A DNA stretch of 19,923 nucleotides from an uncultured beta proteobacterium. Lineage in GTDB: Bacteria > Pseudomonadota > Gammaproteobacteria > Burkholderiales > Rhodocyclaceae. Shown in pieces: positions 1 to 9,551 of this stretch (positions are counted from its first letter, which is position 1; every line of letters starts with the position of its first letter). Location of the stretch: contig CAIVZW010000012.1 of the NCBI GenBank assembly GCA_903910495.1, forward strand, positions 1 to 19,923. Direction: 5' to 3'. A program made the translations under genes and the position numbers. Under the pieces are notes generated by a model. That model saw only the letters and a list, made by a program, of their open reading frames with translations. It was not told the DNA's origin and did no database searches.

Positions 1-99
1 ACTGTTGAATGGGGTTTCAATGACGCTAATTCAAGTGCCTTGTTGACTATTCCCGGTAACGACAGATTTAAATACGTTGTTATGCCCATGCGGATTTGA
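1..99 (+). CDS. dnaN: DNA polymerase III beta subunit (sliding clamp), C-terminal end only
   Basis: Frame 1 is open from the first base to a TGA at 97-99 and encodes 33 residues. They end in KYVVMPMRI, the very typical C-terminus of the bacterial sliding clamp, and upstream residues such as SSALLTIPGN also fit DnaN. The clamp is a ring-shaped dimer that tethers DNA polymerase III to DNA during replication. The rest of the gene lies outside the window. Its position just before gyrB matches the conserved dnaA-dnaN-gyrB order at bacterial origins, so dnaA and oriC are expected a few kb upstream; that is inference. Identity is secure for so short a piece because the terminal motif is so characteristic. 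Confidence 0.93.
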   Translation, partial: TVEWGFNDANSSALLTIPGNDRFKYVVMPMRI

Positions 100-119
100 T
101 TACCTGTTGCTAACAATAA

Positions 120-2627
<2,508 letters not shown>

Positions 2628-2657
2628 TTTTTTTTGCTTTCAGCAGCAATAAGTTAC

Positions 2658-2691
2658 GGGCCTTGAAGCTTCTATCTTCAAGGCCCTTTTT
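2658..2691 (+). terminator. Rho-independent terminator after gyrB
   Basis: An 11-bp perfect stem (GGGCCTTGAAG at 2658-2668 paired with CTTCAAGGCCC at 2676-2686) encloses a 7-base loop and is followed at once by TTTTT (2687-2691). It lies 30 bases after the gyrB stop and ends only 11 bases before the rsuA start. It should end most gyrB transcripts. Because no room remains for a promoter between it and rsuA, rsuA must depend on read-through or on a promoter located upstream of the hairpin. Confidence 0.92.
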
Positions 2692-2702
2692 CGGAGCGGA
2701 AG

Positions 2703-3410
2703 ATGGAGCTTGAACGCATTCTCAGGTCACAGGGGTTTGGTAGTCGTCCAGAATCCCGCGCACTTATTCGCAGCGGAAAAGTAAGCGTTGGAGGTAATTT
2801 ATGCGTAGATCCAAGTGCTGAGTTTACGCCAGAAGGTCTGAATTTTGCAGTAGATGATTTGGTTCTGAATTACCGCAAATTTGCCTACATTATGCTTAAC
2901 AAGCCTTCACGATGTGAGTGTTCTCATAAGCCGAAGTTTCATGCGAGTGTTTATTCCCTTCTGCCTGAGTATTTGCTTGGTCGGGGCGTTCAGGCTGTCG
3001 GGCGACTTGATGAAGATACTACCGGACTTCTGCTTTTTTCGGATGATGGTCAGTTCATTCACACCTACACCTCGCCGAAAAAGAAAATATCAAAAGTATA
3101 TGAAGTGAGTGTCAAGCATCCTGTTGATGAATTCCTAATTGCAGCCTTGTTGTCTGGGGTCCAGCTTAACGATGAAGCCCTTCCGATTGCTGCAAAAGCC
3201 TGCGAGCTACAATCAGAGAAAATACTGAGACTGACGGTTACCGAGGGAAAGTATCATCTGGTAAAACGCATGATTGCTGCCGCAGGGAACCGCGTAGAAG
3301 GACTGAATCGCATATCGATTGGCGGACTGAAATTACCCAATAACTTGCCAGTGGGTGATTGGACATGGCTTGAGACGGCAGATCAGGAACGGCTTTCGTC
3401 TCGTCCCTGA
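2703..3410 (+). CDS. rsuA: 16S rRNA pseudouridine synthase, RsuA family
   Basis: The 235-residue product resembles RsuA, which converts U516 of 16S rRNA to pseudouridine during small-subunit assembly. An N-terminal S4-type RNA-binding region (about 1-50) is followed by the catalytic domain. The signature VGRLDEDTTGLLLFSDDG carries the catalytic aspartate D103. Later motifs typical of RsuA are TSPKKKISKVYEV, the EGKYHLVKRMIAAAGN stretch near 205, and RISIGGLKL. ATG 2703 has a GGAG at 2693-2696 as Shine-Dalgarno. Closest alternatives within the family are RluB, RluE or RluF; the length and the lack of a long basic tail favour RsuA. The gyrB terminator sits directly upstream. Confidence 0.87.
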   Translation: MELERILRSQGFGSRPESRALIRSGKVSVGGNLCVDPSAEFTPEGLNFAVDDLVLNYRKFAYIMLNKPSRCECSHKPKFHASVYSLLPEYLLGRGVQAVGRLDEDTTGLLLFSDDGQFIHTYTSPKKKISKVYEVSVKHPVDEFLIAALLSGVQLNDEALPIAAKACELQSEKILRLTVTEGKYHLVKRMIAAAGNRVEGLNRISIGGLKLPNNLPVGDWTWLETADQERLSSRP

Positions 3411-3483
3411 TTACAATTTATTGCTGTAACTATCAGCCAAGAGCATGATTCAGTGATCCTTGGCAGACATTTGGGAGAGTTTT

Positions 3484-3843
3484 TTGCAAACTATTCTGAT
3501 TATTGTTCATGCCCCAGCTTACGGTAGCGAGCGCATGTTGAGCGCGCTTCGTCTGGCCATGTCAATTGCCATGCAGGAGATTGAAACCGTTGATCTTCGT
3601 CTTTTCATGATGTCCGATGCAGTTACCGTCGGACTGCCCAATCAGCCAGGGGCTGAGTCAGGAGGCGGATTGCAGCAGATGCTCCAGGAATTGATAGGGC
3701 ATGGAGCGCAAATTCGCTTGTGCAGGACCTGTGCCTTGGTTCGTGGTATGTCCGATCTGCCGCTGATATCCGGCTTGAGCATAGGAACCTTGCCAGAATT
3801 GGCTGAATGGACGCTCGCGGCTGACAAAGTCATAACTTTCTGA
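3484..3843 (+). CDS. DsrE/DsrF-like family protein
   Basis: This small cytoplasmic protein resembles the DsrE/F family, whose members include sulfur-relay proteins and uncharacterised YchN-like proteins. I chose the TTG at 3484 (119 residues) because a GGGAGAG Shine-Dalgarno lies at 3473-3479 and the protein then opens MQTILIIVHAPAYGSERM, the usual beta-strand start and YGSER motif of the family. An upstream in-frame TTG at 3460 would add eight residues that do not fit. C80 and C83 form a CxxC followed by RG (LCRTCALVRG), a position conserved in many members and a possible thiol or persulfide site. The precise substrate is unknown. The second parS site follows the gene. Confidence 0.8.
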   Translation: MQTILIIVHAPAYGSERMLSALRLAMSIAMQEIETVDLRLFMMSDAVTVGLPNQPGAESGGGLQQMLQELIGHGAQIRLCRTCALVRGMSDLPLISGLSIGTLPELAEWTLAADKVITF

Positions 3844-3854
3844 GTTTTATTGTT

Positions 3855-3884
3855 ATGAGGATGTTTCACGTGAAACGTCCTCAT
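3855..3884. repeat. 30-bp palindrome enclosing the second parS
   Basis: The palindrome is centred between 3869 and 3870. The arms pair at every position except 3862/3877 (T opposite G). The outer 7 bp (ATGAGGA at 3855-3861 and TCCTCAT at 3878-3884) extend the symmetry well beyond the 16-bp parS. No T-run follows on either strand, so a terminator is a poor explanation. It lies between the converging DsrE-like gene and topB. Confidence 0.85.
3862..3877. other. Second parS centromere-like site
   Basis: TGTTTCACGTGAAACG matches the ParB-binding consensus TGTTTCACGTGAAACA at 15 of 16 positions, differing only in the last base. It is intergenic, about 3.7 kb from the first site, as expected for clustered parS sites near an origin. 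Confidence 0.9.
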
Positions 3885-3896
3885 CAGAAAGCGAAT

Positions 3897-3938
3897 AAAA
3901 ACCCAGCAGCCTTACCCGGAAATTTTCCGAGCGCTGGG
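3897..3938 (-). terminator. Probable terminator of topB, overlapping its stop codon
   Basis: Read on the minus strand, CCCAGC (3938-3933) pairs with GCTGGG (3907-3902), followed directly by TTTTT (3901-3897) and ATT. The intervening segment contains its own small inverted repeat, CGGAAA-A-TTTCCG. The topB stop codon (3914-3912) lies inside the loop region. The outer stem is only 6 bp but GC-rich, and the T-run is well placed. Confidence 0.55.
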
Positions 3939-6503
3939 CTTCCTGGCTAAAGACTTTTGCCCGGACTTTTCAAGCAAGGTTTTTACAGACTTAGCAACTG
4001 CCTTGCCCTTCGGCTCTCTTTTCTCGAATTCAAAACCAACTTTCCCGTCAGTTCCTCGTACCAGAAAAGCAGAGAATTTGCGCCGTGTGCGGGCAGAGAC
4101 GAAGTCCTTGAGCAAGGCTGTGCGTCCAGTGGCGAGCAACTTCTGCATCTGTTCGGTTTCAACCGCTTGCTGCAGGATGACCTTGCCGGAGCGGAAATCG
4201 CATGTTTTTGAAGGGCCTACAGATTTTTCGCAAACGTAGGCCATGCCATGTTCAAAAACACGTGCCGAGCACTTTGGACAGGCGCCTAACGATTCCTTCC
4301 CGGAAAAGTCGACTTCATCCGTGCCGCCAGAGTCGCCGTTGCTTCCCTGTCCGAAATCAAATTCGGGAGCGTTTTCAGAGTTGAGCCGGATAATGGCGTT
4401 GAAAGGTCGCCCCATCTTGTTGCGGAAGCCGGTGAGAGGACCAATGGTACGATCAGAAAGAAGGATCTCAATTTCTTCGGGTTCAAACTGGCGGCTGGCA
4501 ACAATTTTCCATAAGGAAAATTCACATGCTTGGCATTGGAATTTCTTATAGGTTTCCTTGATTTTCCCCCCGCATTTAGGGCATGGTGTGGTGAGCTCAC
4601 CGAAATCACCGGGTATCGTGTCGCTGTCGTAACTCTTGGCGCGATCAACAATGTCCTGAGTCAGAGCTGCAATTTCACTCATGAAAGCATCGCGCGACAT
4701 TTCACCACGCTCCATGCGCGCCAATTTATATTCCCACTCGCCAGTCAGTTCCGGAGCAGTGAGAACCGGGATACCGAGGCCGTTAAGCAGGGTCATCAGG
4801 GAGAAAGCCTTGGCAGTGGGCTGCAGTTCGCGTCCTTCCCGGTGCAGATACTGCTCACCCAGCAGATTCTCGATAATCTGCGCACGTGTGGCCGGAGTTC
4901 CGAGCCCGCGGCCAGCCATGGCGGCTTTTAATTCCTCGTCGTCAACCATTTTGCCCGCGCCTTCCATTGCCGAGAGCAGTGTGGCTTCAGAGAAACGAGG
5001 TGGCGGCCGTGTTTCGGTAGCGTTAATAACAATCTCATTGGTGGCGACTATTTCCCTGGGGGTCACAGCAACCAGATTGCCTTGCTCATCCTCCTGTGCT
5101 TCGCGACCATAGACCGCCAGCCAGCCGGGATTGACCAAAACCTTACCTTCGGTCTTGAAGGGTTCTCCCTTAACGCGTGTGATGCGCGTAGTGATCAAAT
5201 ATTCCGCAGCTGGATAAAAAACGGCAAGGAAACGCTTGACGACCATGTCGTAAAGTTTCTGCTCGGGTTCGGAAAGATGCTTGGGTGCCTGTAGCGTCGG
5301 GATAATGGCGAAGTGGTCAGAAATTTTGGCGTTGTTAAAAATTCTCTTGTTCGGCATCACCCAGTTGCGCGCCAGAATCTGGTGAGCGAAGGGAGAAAAC
5401 CGGGCCAATATTGCTTCGTCGTGACCCTTGCCAACACCTTCGCCGGTAAGCATTCTTAACGTATCCTTGACCGTGTCAAGGTAATCTTCAGGTAGCGCAC
5501 GAGCATCAGTACGGGGGTAAGTCAGCACCTTGTGCTTTTCGTAAAGTGCCTGCGCCAGGCCGAGCGTGGATTTTGCCGAGAAGCCGAAGCGACTGTTGGC
5601 TTCCCGTTGCAGACTGGTCAGGTCATAAAGCAGGGGGGAAAGCTGAGTCGTTGACTTGGCCTCTTCACTGACCTCCCCGGGTTTGCCCTTACATTTGCCG
5701 TGCAGTGACCTTGCGCTAGCCTCGTCCCATAGCCGGTCAGCACGTAGCTGTTCGTCTTCCTCGGACTTGCCTTTGGCAAAGTTCTCGTCATACCACTTTC
5801 CTTTGTATTCACCGGCGGTACAGGCAAAGAGAGCTTCCAACTCCCAATAGGGGCGGGGTTTAAATTTACGAATCTTGGCTTCACGCTCAACCATCAGCGC
5901 CAGAGTTGGTGTCTGCACGCGACCAACAGTCGTCAAATGAAAGCCGCCGGTTTTGGAATTGAAAGCAGTCATGGCGCGCGTGCCGTTGATGCCTACCAAC
6001 CAGTCAGACTCCGAGCGGCACACCGCGGCATCGGCCAGTCCCTGCATCTCAGATCCGGCGCGCAATCTGGAAAACCCGTCCATGATCGCCTGCTGTGTCA
6101 TCGATTGCAACCACAGGCGCTCGACTGATTTGCCACTTTTTGCATGCTGCGCAATGTAATTGAAGATTAATTCGCCTTCGCGCCCCGCGTCACAGGCATT
6201 CACCAGGCTGCTTACATCCTTGCGCTTGATCAGTTTGGTCAGCAGCCTAAGTCGTGGCTCAGATTTTTCAATAGGCCTGAGAGCGAAGTAGGGTGGAATC
6301 ACCGGCAGGTGGGCGAAAGACCATTTGCCGCGCTTGACCTCGTATTCCTCCGGACAGGCAAGTTCCAGCAGATGACCAACAGCAGAGCAGATAATGCTGT
6401 CATCTCTTTCGAAATAGTCATCATGTTTGGTAAAGCCTCCCAGTGCGCGAGCGATGTCGGCTGCGACGGAGGGTTTCTCGGCAATGATCAGCTTCTTGCT
6501 CAT
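3912..6503 (-). CDS. topB: DNA topoisomerase III, type IA
   Basis: The 863-residue product cuts and passes single DNA strands to decatenate DNA and resolve recombination intermediates. It opens with the topoisomerase III form of the TOPRIM domain (LIIAEKPSVA, E9; NACDAGREGE with D105 and E109). SESDWLVGINGTRAMT and TTVGRVQTPTLA follow. The catalytic tyrosine is Y329 in LTYPRTDARALP, matching Y328 of E. coli TopB. GRGLGTPATRA lies near 531. The C-terminal third has two four-cysteine zinc-ribbon-like motifs (C641, C644, C657, C660 and C742, C745, C758, C768) and ends in a Lys/Arg-rich tail. It is clearly longer than E. coli TopB (about 650) because of this tail, a form that I recall as common in betaproteobacteria. 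No convincing Shine-Dalgarno precedes ATG 6503. Confidence 0.95.
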   Translation of the reverse strand: MSKKLIIAEKPSVAADIARALGGFTKHDDYFERDDSIICSAVGHLLELACPEEYEVKRGKWSFAHLPVIPPYFALRPIEKSEPRLRLLTKLIKRKDVSSLVNACDAGREGELIFNYIAQHAKSGKSVERLWLQSMTQQAIMDGFSRLRAGSEMQGLADAAVCRSESDWLVGINGTRAMTAFNSKTGGFHLTTVGRVQTPTLALMVEREAKIRKFKPRPYWELEALFACTAGEYKGKWYDENFAKGKSEEDEQLRADRLWDEASARSLHGKCKGKPGEVSEEAKSTTQLSPLLYDLTSLQREANSRFGFSAKSTLGLAQALYEKHKVLTYPRTDARALPEDYLDTVKDTLRMLTGEGVGKGHDEAILARFSPFAHQILARNWVMPNKRIFNNAKISDHFAIIPTLQAPKHLSEPEQKLYDMVVKRFLAVFYPAAEYLITTRITRVKGEPFKTEGKVLVNPGWLAVYGREAQEDEQGNLVAVTPREIVATNEIVINATETRPPPRFSEATLLSAMEGAGKMVDDEELKAAMAGRGLGTPATRAQIIENLLGEQYLHREGRELQPTAKAFSLMTLLNGLGIPVLTAPELTGEWEYKLARMERGEMSRDAFMSEIAALTQDIVDRAKSYDSDTIPGDFGELTTPCPKCGGKIKETYKKFQCQACEFSLWKIVASRQFEPEEIEILLSDRTIGPLTGFRNKMGRPFNAIIRLNSENAPEFDFGQGSNGDSGGTDEVDFSGKESLGACPKCSARVFEHGMAYVCEKSVGPSKTCDFRSGKVILQQAVETEQMQKLLATGRTALLKDFVSARTRRKFSAFLVRGTDGKVGFEFEKREPKGKAVAKSVKTLLEKSGQKSLARKPSARKISG

Positions 6504-6729
6504 GGAGTCTATCGGCCTGGGAGTGGGGTAAAATTATATGACAAAAGAATCTGTAAACATAACCGCTTTGCCGAGAATAATAAAAGCACAATACCGCGAT
6601 TGGCAAGTAAGGGTTGCATGAAATAAATTGGGACGAAGCAAAACCAAGTCAGAATGTATCGATGTTTTAATTGCAAGAGCCACGGGGCAGCGCCGTAAAA
6701 CAATTCTTCGCCGATACGAAACCGTGAAA
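6504..6729. other. 226-base gap between dprA and topB
   Basis: No ORF here resembles a known protein; the longest minus-strand reading frame (about 64 codons) looks random and Leu/Phe-rich. I see no tRNA fold and no clear terminator for dprA. A 7-bp inverted repeat (TGTTTTA at 6663-6669, TAAAACA at 6696-6702) encloses 26 bases but has no T-run. The stretch is more A/T-rich than the flanking genes. In many betaproteobacteria the small gene smg (DUF494) lies at this place; I find no trace of its product in the frames read. Confidence 0.6.
6533..6538 (-). promoter_or_regulatory. Candidate -10 element for topB
   Basis: An exact TATAAT is present on the minus strand about 30 bases upstream of the topB ATG, which would give a short 5' leader of roughly 20 bases. 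A TTTACA (6557-6552) is the only -35-like hexamer nearby, but the 13-base spacer is too short for a standard sigma-70 promoter. A single perfect hexamer in an A/T-rich gap can arise by chance. Confidence 0.4.
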
Positions 6730-7821
6730 TCAGCTTTGAGCAAGGCGCTGGTAGCGGCCACCAGGCAAGCTGGCAACCCGACCATCCAACTCCAAGTGTA
6801 ACAGCATCACGGAAAGTGAGTTGGCCGTCAAACCACTACGTTCTACAAGTTCATCCAGCCCACAGGGATCAAAGCCCATCATGGAGAGCAGCTCAAAGGA
6901 ATTGTCAGGATCGTCCTTGATCTCACTACTAATTACCCGAGATGCGGTGTTCCAGCATAATTCTTCCATGACATCCTGCGCTGTCTCGACCAGCTTGGCG
7001 CCCTGTTTGATGAGCTTGTGACAACCTCGGGATTGCGGCGAATGAATCGAACCTGGAATGGCAAAGACCTCACGCCCCTGCTCGCCAGCGAGGCGGGCAG
7101 TAATTAGCGAACCACTTTCCTGCGCGGCTTCAACAACCAATACCCCGCGTGAAATTCCGGAAATCAGACGGTTACGTCGTGGAAAGTTAAAAGCACTGAC
7201 CGGCGTTCCTATCGGAAATTCAGAGACAATTGCCCCTCTTGCGCCGATCTCCAGAGCGAGTTCACGGTTCCTTGCCGGGTAGATGCGATCAATGCCGGTT
7301 CCTATGATAGCAATGGTATTTCCTGATCTGGAAAGGGCGCCACGATGCGCAGCAGCGTCGATACCCAAGGCAAGGCCGCTGGCAATTATCAGCCCTGCGT
7401 CGGAAAAGGCGGAAGCAAAACGTTCGGCATTCTGTATGCCTTGTGGCGTCGGGTTGCGGCTGCCGACAATGGCGAGCGTCGGGCAGTTAAGCAGTTCGAG
7501 ATGGCCGCGGATATAAAGCAGTGTAGGAGGGTCCGGGATCTCGAGCAGGCTCCGAGGGTACTCCTGATCAGCCAAAGTGATAATGTGCTGATCCGCACCT
7601 TCGGCCCAGGAACAAGCGGATTCAACAAGGCCTGCATTGTCGGTGTCGAGCAGGAGGCTGGTGGCCTTGTCGCCGATGACACTGCGCAATGCACTGCGGC
7701 CGGCAGAAAAAACGGACTCCGGTAGTCCGAAAGCGGCAAGCAGCTTTCGCTGCGTTTCACCGCCAATGCCGGCAATGAGCGTCAGTCGCAGCCAACTGTA
7801 GAGTGACTCTCCTGCGCTCAT
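6730..7821 (-). CDS. dprA: DNA-processing protein DprA (Smf)
   Basis: DprA binds single-stranded DNA that enters by natural transformation and loads RecA onto it. The 363-residue product has an N-terminal helical region (about 1-90). A Rossmann-like DprA core follows, with AIVGSRNPTPQG (117-128), SGLALGIDAAAHRGAL (148-163), IGTGIDRIYPARN, FPRRNRLISGIS (213-224) and ESGSLITARLA. A C-terminal winged-helix segment (about 310-358) completes it. The start ATG is only 3 bases after the stop of the upstream LysM gene, so the two are probably co-transcribed and translationally coupled. The order LysM-dprA-topB is a familiar betaproteobacterial neighbourhood. All core motifs are intact. Presence of DprA does not by itself prove competence. 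Confidence 0.96.
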   Translation of the reverse strand: MSAGESLYSWLRLTLIAGIGGETQRKLLAAFGLPESVFSAGRSALRSVIGDKATSLLLDTDNAGLVESACSWAEGADQHIITLADQEYPRSLLEIPDPPTLLYIRGHLELLNCPTLAIVGSRNPTPQGIQNAERFASAFSDAGLIIASGLALGIDAAAHRGALSRSGNTIAIIGTGIDRIYPARNRELALEIGARGAIVSEFPIGTPVSAFNFPRRNRLISGISRGVLVVEAAQESGSLITARLAGEQGREVFAIPGSIHSPQSRGCHKLIKQGAKLVETAQDVMEELCWNTASRVISSEIKDDPDNSFELLSMMGFDPCGLDELVERSGLTANSLSVMLLHLELDGRVASLPGGRYQRLAQS

Positions 7822-7824
7822 TGC

Positions 7825-8844
7825 TTAAGGCGTGCGGACGAAGTCATTGACCTCGGTGGTTCCCTCAGACTGAACGACCAGTGCATAAGAAATCCGTTCA
7901 AACGTACGGAATACGAAGATCAGACCGATTCGTTCCGGCGGAATCTGTACATTCACTTTTTTATCCGTTTCGTCACGTTCAACAACCGTCCTGTTGCGCT
8001 CAAGAGCGAGAACATGCCCGATTTCAAGCCCATGCTTGGTGCCGCGATTAAGTGAAACGATGGACCCGCGTCCGGCCGCGCCGACGCCACCATAGACAGA
8101 GATAATACGACCATCGATCAGAGAGTCGGGTTTGTGCGGCACATAATCGACCAAGGGTGGGCGAATAGAGGGAACCAGGCGGTCGCCGCGACTGATTTCC
8201 TGTTTTGCAGTAAGGACTGTGAATGTTGCCGGATGACCCGGTTTGATCTGTGATGCCGTGCCCAGATAAAAAGCCTCATAACCGAGAATCAGCTTGGGAT
8301 CCTCAGGATCAAGCATCGGTTTTCCGTTACGATAGATCTGCCAGTGCTGTTTGGATGGATCAGCATTATCGACATAAGCAAGGTCACCATTACCGAGGAA
8401 TACGCGGTCCTGCTGAGTAGCCACTATGCGCGGTGCGCTATCCAGTCCATTGACTTCGATAACCAGGGGTGCAGAAATGAAGGGTTCAATAACGTTTGGC
8501 GGAATCGGGGGGATCGCCTGATTCATCTGTTCGGAATAGATCTGAGGCTGCAATCTGACATTTTGAATACGCAGAAATGGTTTACCGTTGGCATCACGAT
8601 CAAGGACGATCACCTCGCCTGGAAAAATCCGGTTCGGATTCTTGATCTGCGCCTGGTTCATGCGCCAGATTTCAGGCCAGCGCCAAGGTTCTTTAAGGAA
8701 CTTGGCAGATATTCCCCAGAGCGTGTCGCCGGGTACAACAATGTGTCGATCCGTTGCACTATCTGCAAGTTGCAGCGGCTGTTCGGCGGCGCTGCTCAGC
8801 GTGATAGTCACAAGCAGAATGAGCGCGGATATAATGCGAATCAT
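7825..8844 (-). CDS. Exported LysM-domain protein
   Basis: The 339-residue product starts with a signal peptide (MIRIISALILLVTITLSSAA, probable cleavage before E21), so it should act in the periplasm or at the cell wall. A single LysM module spans about 34-82 (HIVVPGDTLWGISAKF, then NPNRIFPGEVIVL) and would bind peptidoglycan glycan strands. The remaining 250 residues show no catalytic motif I recognise. They contain segments such as IDGRIISVYGGVGAAGRGSI that look like a beta-rich fold. GAGGAT (8856-8851) gives a good Shine-Dalgarno 6 bases before the ATG. It is the first gene of a run with dprA and is divergent from def. Such LysM proteins beside dprA are common in betaproteobacteria, but their role is not established. 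Confidence 0.9.
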   Translation of the reverse strand: MIRIISALILLVTITLSSAAEQPLQLADSATDRHIVVPGDTLWGISAKFLKEPWRWPEIWRMNQAQIKNPNRIFPGEVIVLDRDANGKPFLRIQNVRLQPQIYSEQMNQAIPPIPPNVIEPFISAPLVIEVNGLDSAPRIVATQQDRVFLGNGDLAYVDNADPSKQHWQIYRNGKPMLDPEDPKLILGYEAFYLGTASQIKPGHPATFTVLTAKQEISRGDRLVPSIRPPLVDYVPHKPDSLIDGRIISVYGGVGAAGRGSIVSLNRGTKHGLEIGHVLALERNRTVVERDETDKKVNVQIPPERIGLIFVFRTFERISYALVVQSEGTTEVNDFVRTP

Positions 8845-9047
8845 CGTGTTATCCTCATACGAACGGGCGGCAACGTCTGTGAATGCTTGCGGAGCATCGT
8901 GTACAGGAGATTTCGAGCTTTGTTCCCAGCCACATCCTCACAGCACGCTCCCGCCGCAGACATCGCATACAATGCGCAAATATTGCGCCGTTTTTCAAGA
9001 TGTTGCATTAGATTCTGCACGTAATTACTTCTTCGATCAAGCTTTTT
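8845..9047. promoter_or_regulatory. Divergent intergenic control region, LysM gene / def
   Basis: This 203-base gap separates two divergent transcription units, so promoters for both should lie here. On the plus strand TTGCAT (9003-9008) and TACTTC (9026-9031) are 17 bases apart, a weak promoter match ahead of def. A short perfect inverted repeat, GCGCAA-ATA-TTGCGC (8974-8988), lies near the middle and could be an operator or a small hairpin; TTTTT follows two bases later on the plus strand. I see no convincing ORF or RNA gene. Confidence 0.45.
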
Positions 9048-9551
9048 ATGCCGCTACTACCAATACTACGTTTTCCCGATCCGCGCCTTAAAACGCTAGC
9101 TGTTCCGGTTGCAAAGATTGACGACAGCATCAGGCGCCTCGCACGCGATATGGCCGAGACGATGTACGAAGCCCCGGGTATAGGTCTGGCCGCCACACAG
9201 GTGGATGTTCACAAGCAGCTTATCGTCATTGATGCCTCAGAAACACGGGACCAATTGCTGGTGCTGGTCAACCCGGAGCTTGTCGAGCGCGATGGTGTCC
9301 AGTTCTGCGAGGAGGGTTGCCTCTCGGTGCCTGGCATCTACGACAAGGTTGAGCGTTCAGAGCGTGTGGTCGTGCGCTATCTTGATCTGGATGGCAAGAC
9401 GCAGACGATTGCCTCGGACGGCCTTCTTGCGGTCTGCCTGCAGCATGAAATGGAGCATCTTCAAGGGAAGGTTTTTGTCGAGCATCTTTCGCTGCTCAAA
9501 CAGGCGCGCATCAAGGCCAAGTTGATCAAGCAGTCACGGATCACCGCATGA
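9048..9551 (+). CDS. def: Peptide deformylase
   Basis: Peptide deformylase removes the formyl group from the N-terminal methionine of new proteins at the ribosome. The 167-residue product has all three family motifs: GIGLAATQ (44-51), EEGCLSVP (88-95) and QHEMEHLQG (132-140). C91, H133 and H137 are the metal ligands and E134 is the catalytic base. The length is usual for the type 1 enzyme. No clear Shine-Dalgarno precedes ATG 9048, but the protein start ([15 protein letters not shown]) fits the family exactly. The stop overlaps the fmt start by 4 bases, pairing formylation and deformylation in one unit as in most bacteria. Confidence 0.98.
   Translation: MPLLPILRFPDPRLKTLAVPVAKIDDSIRRLARDMAETMYEAPGIGLAATQVDVHKQLIVIDASETRDQLLVLVNPELVERDGVQFCEEGCLSVPGIYDKVERSERVVVRYLDLDGKTQTIASDGLLAVCLQHEMEHLQGKVFVEHLSLLKQARIKAKLIKQSRITA

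Noticed and set aside
43..72. TTGACT-N18-TTTAAA as a gyrB promoter inside the dnaN end
   Set aside because: The -35-like hexamer is fair, but the -10 is only 4 of 6 and the region is coding. A chance match is too likely to list it as a feature.
3436..3464. GCCAAG-N17-CTTGGC inverted repeat between rsuA and the DsrE-like gene as a terminator
   Set aside because: The stem is 6 bp with a long loop and no T-run follows, so it does not meet the usual form of a terminator.
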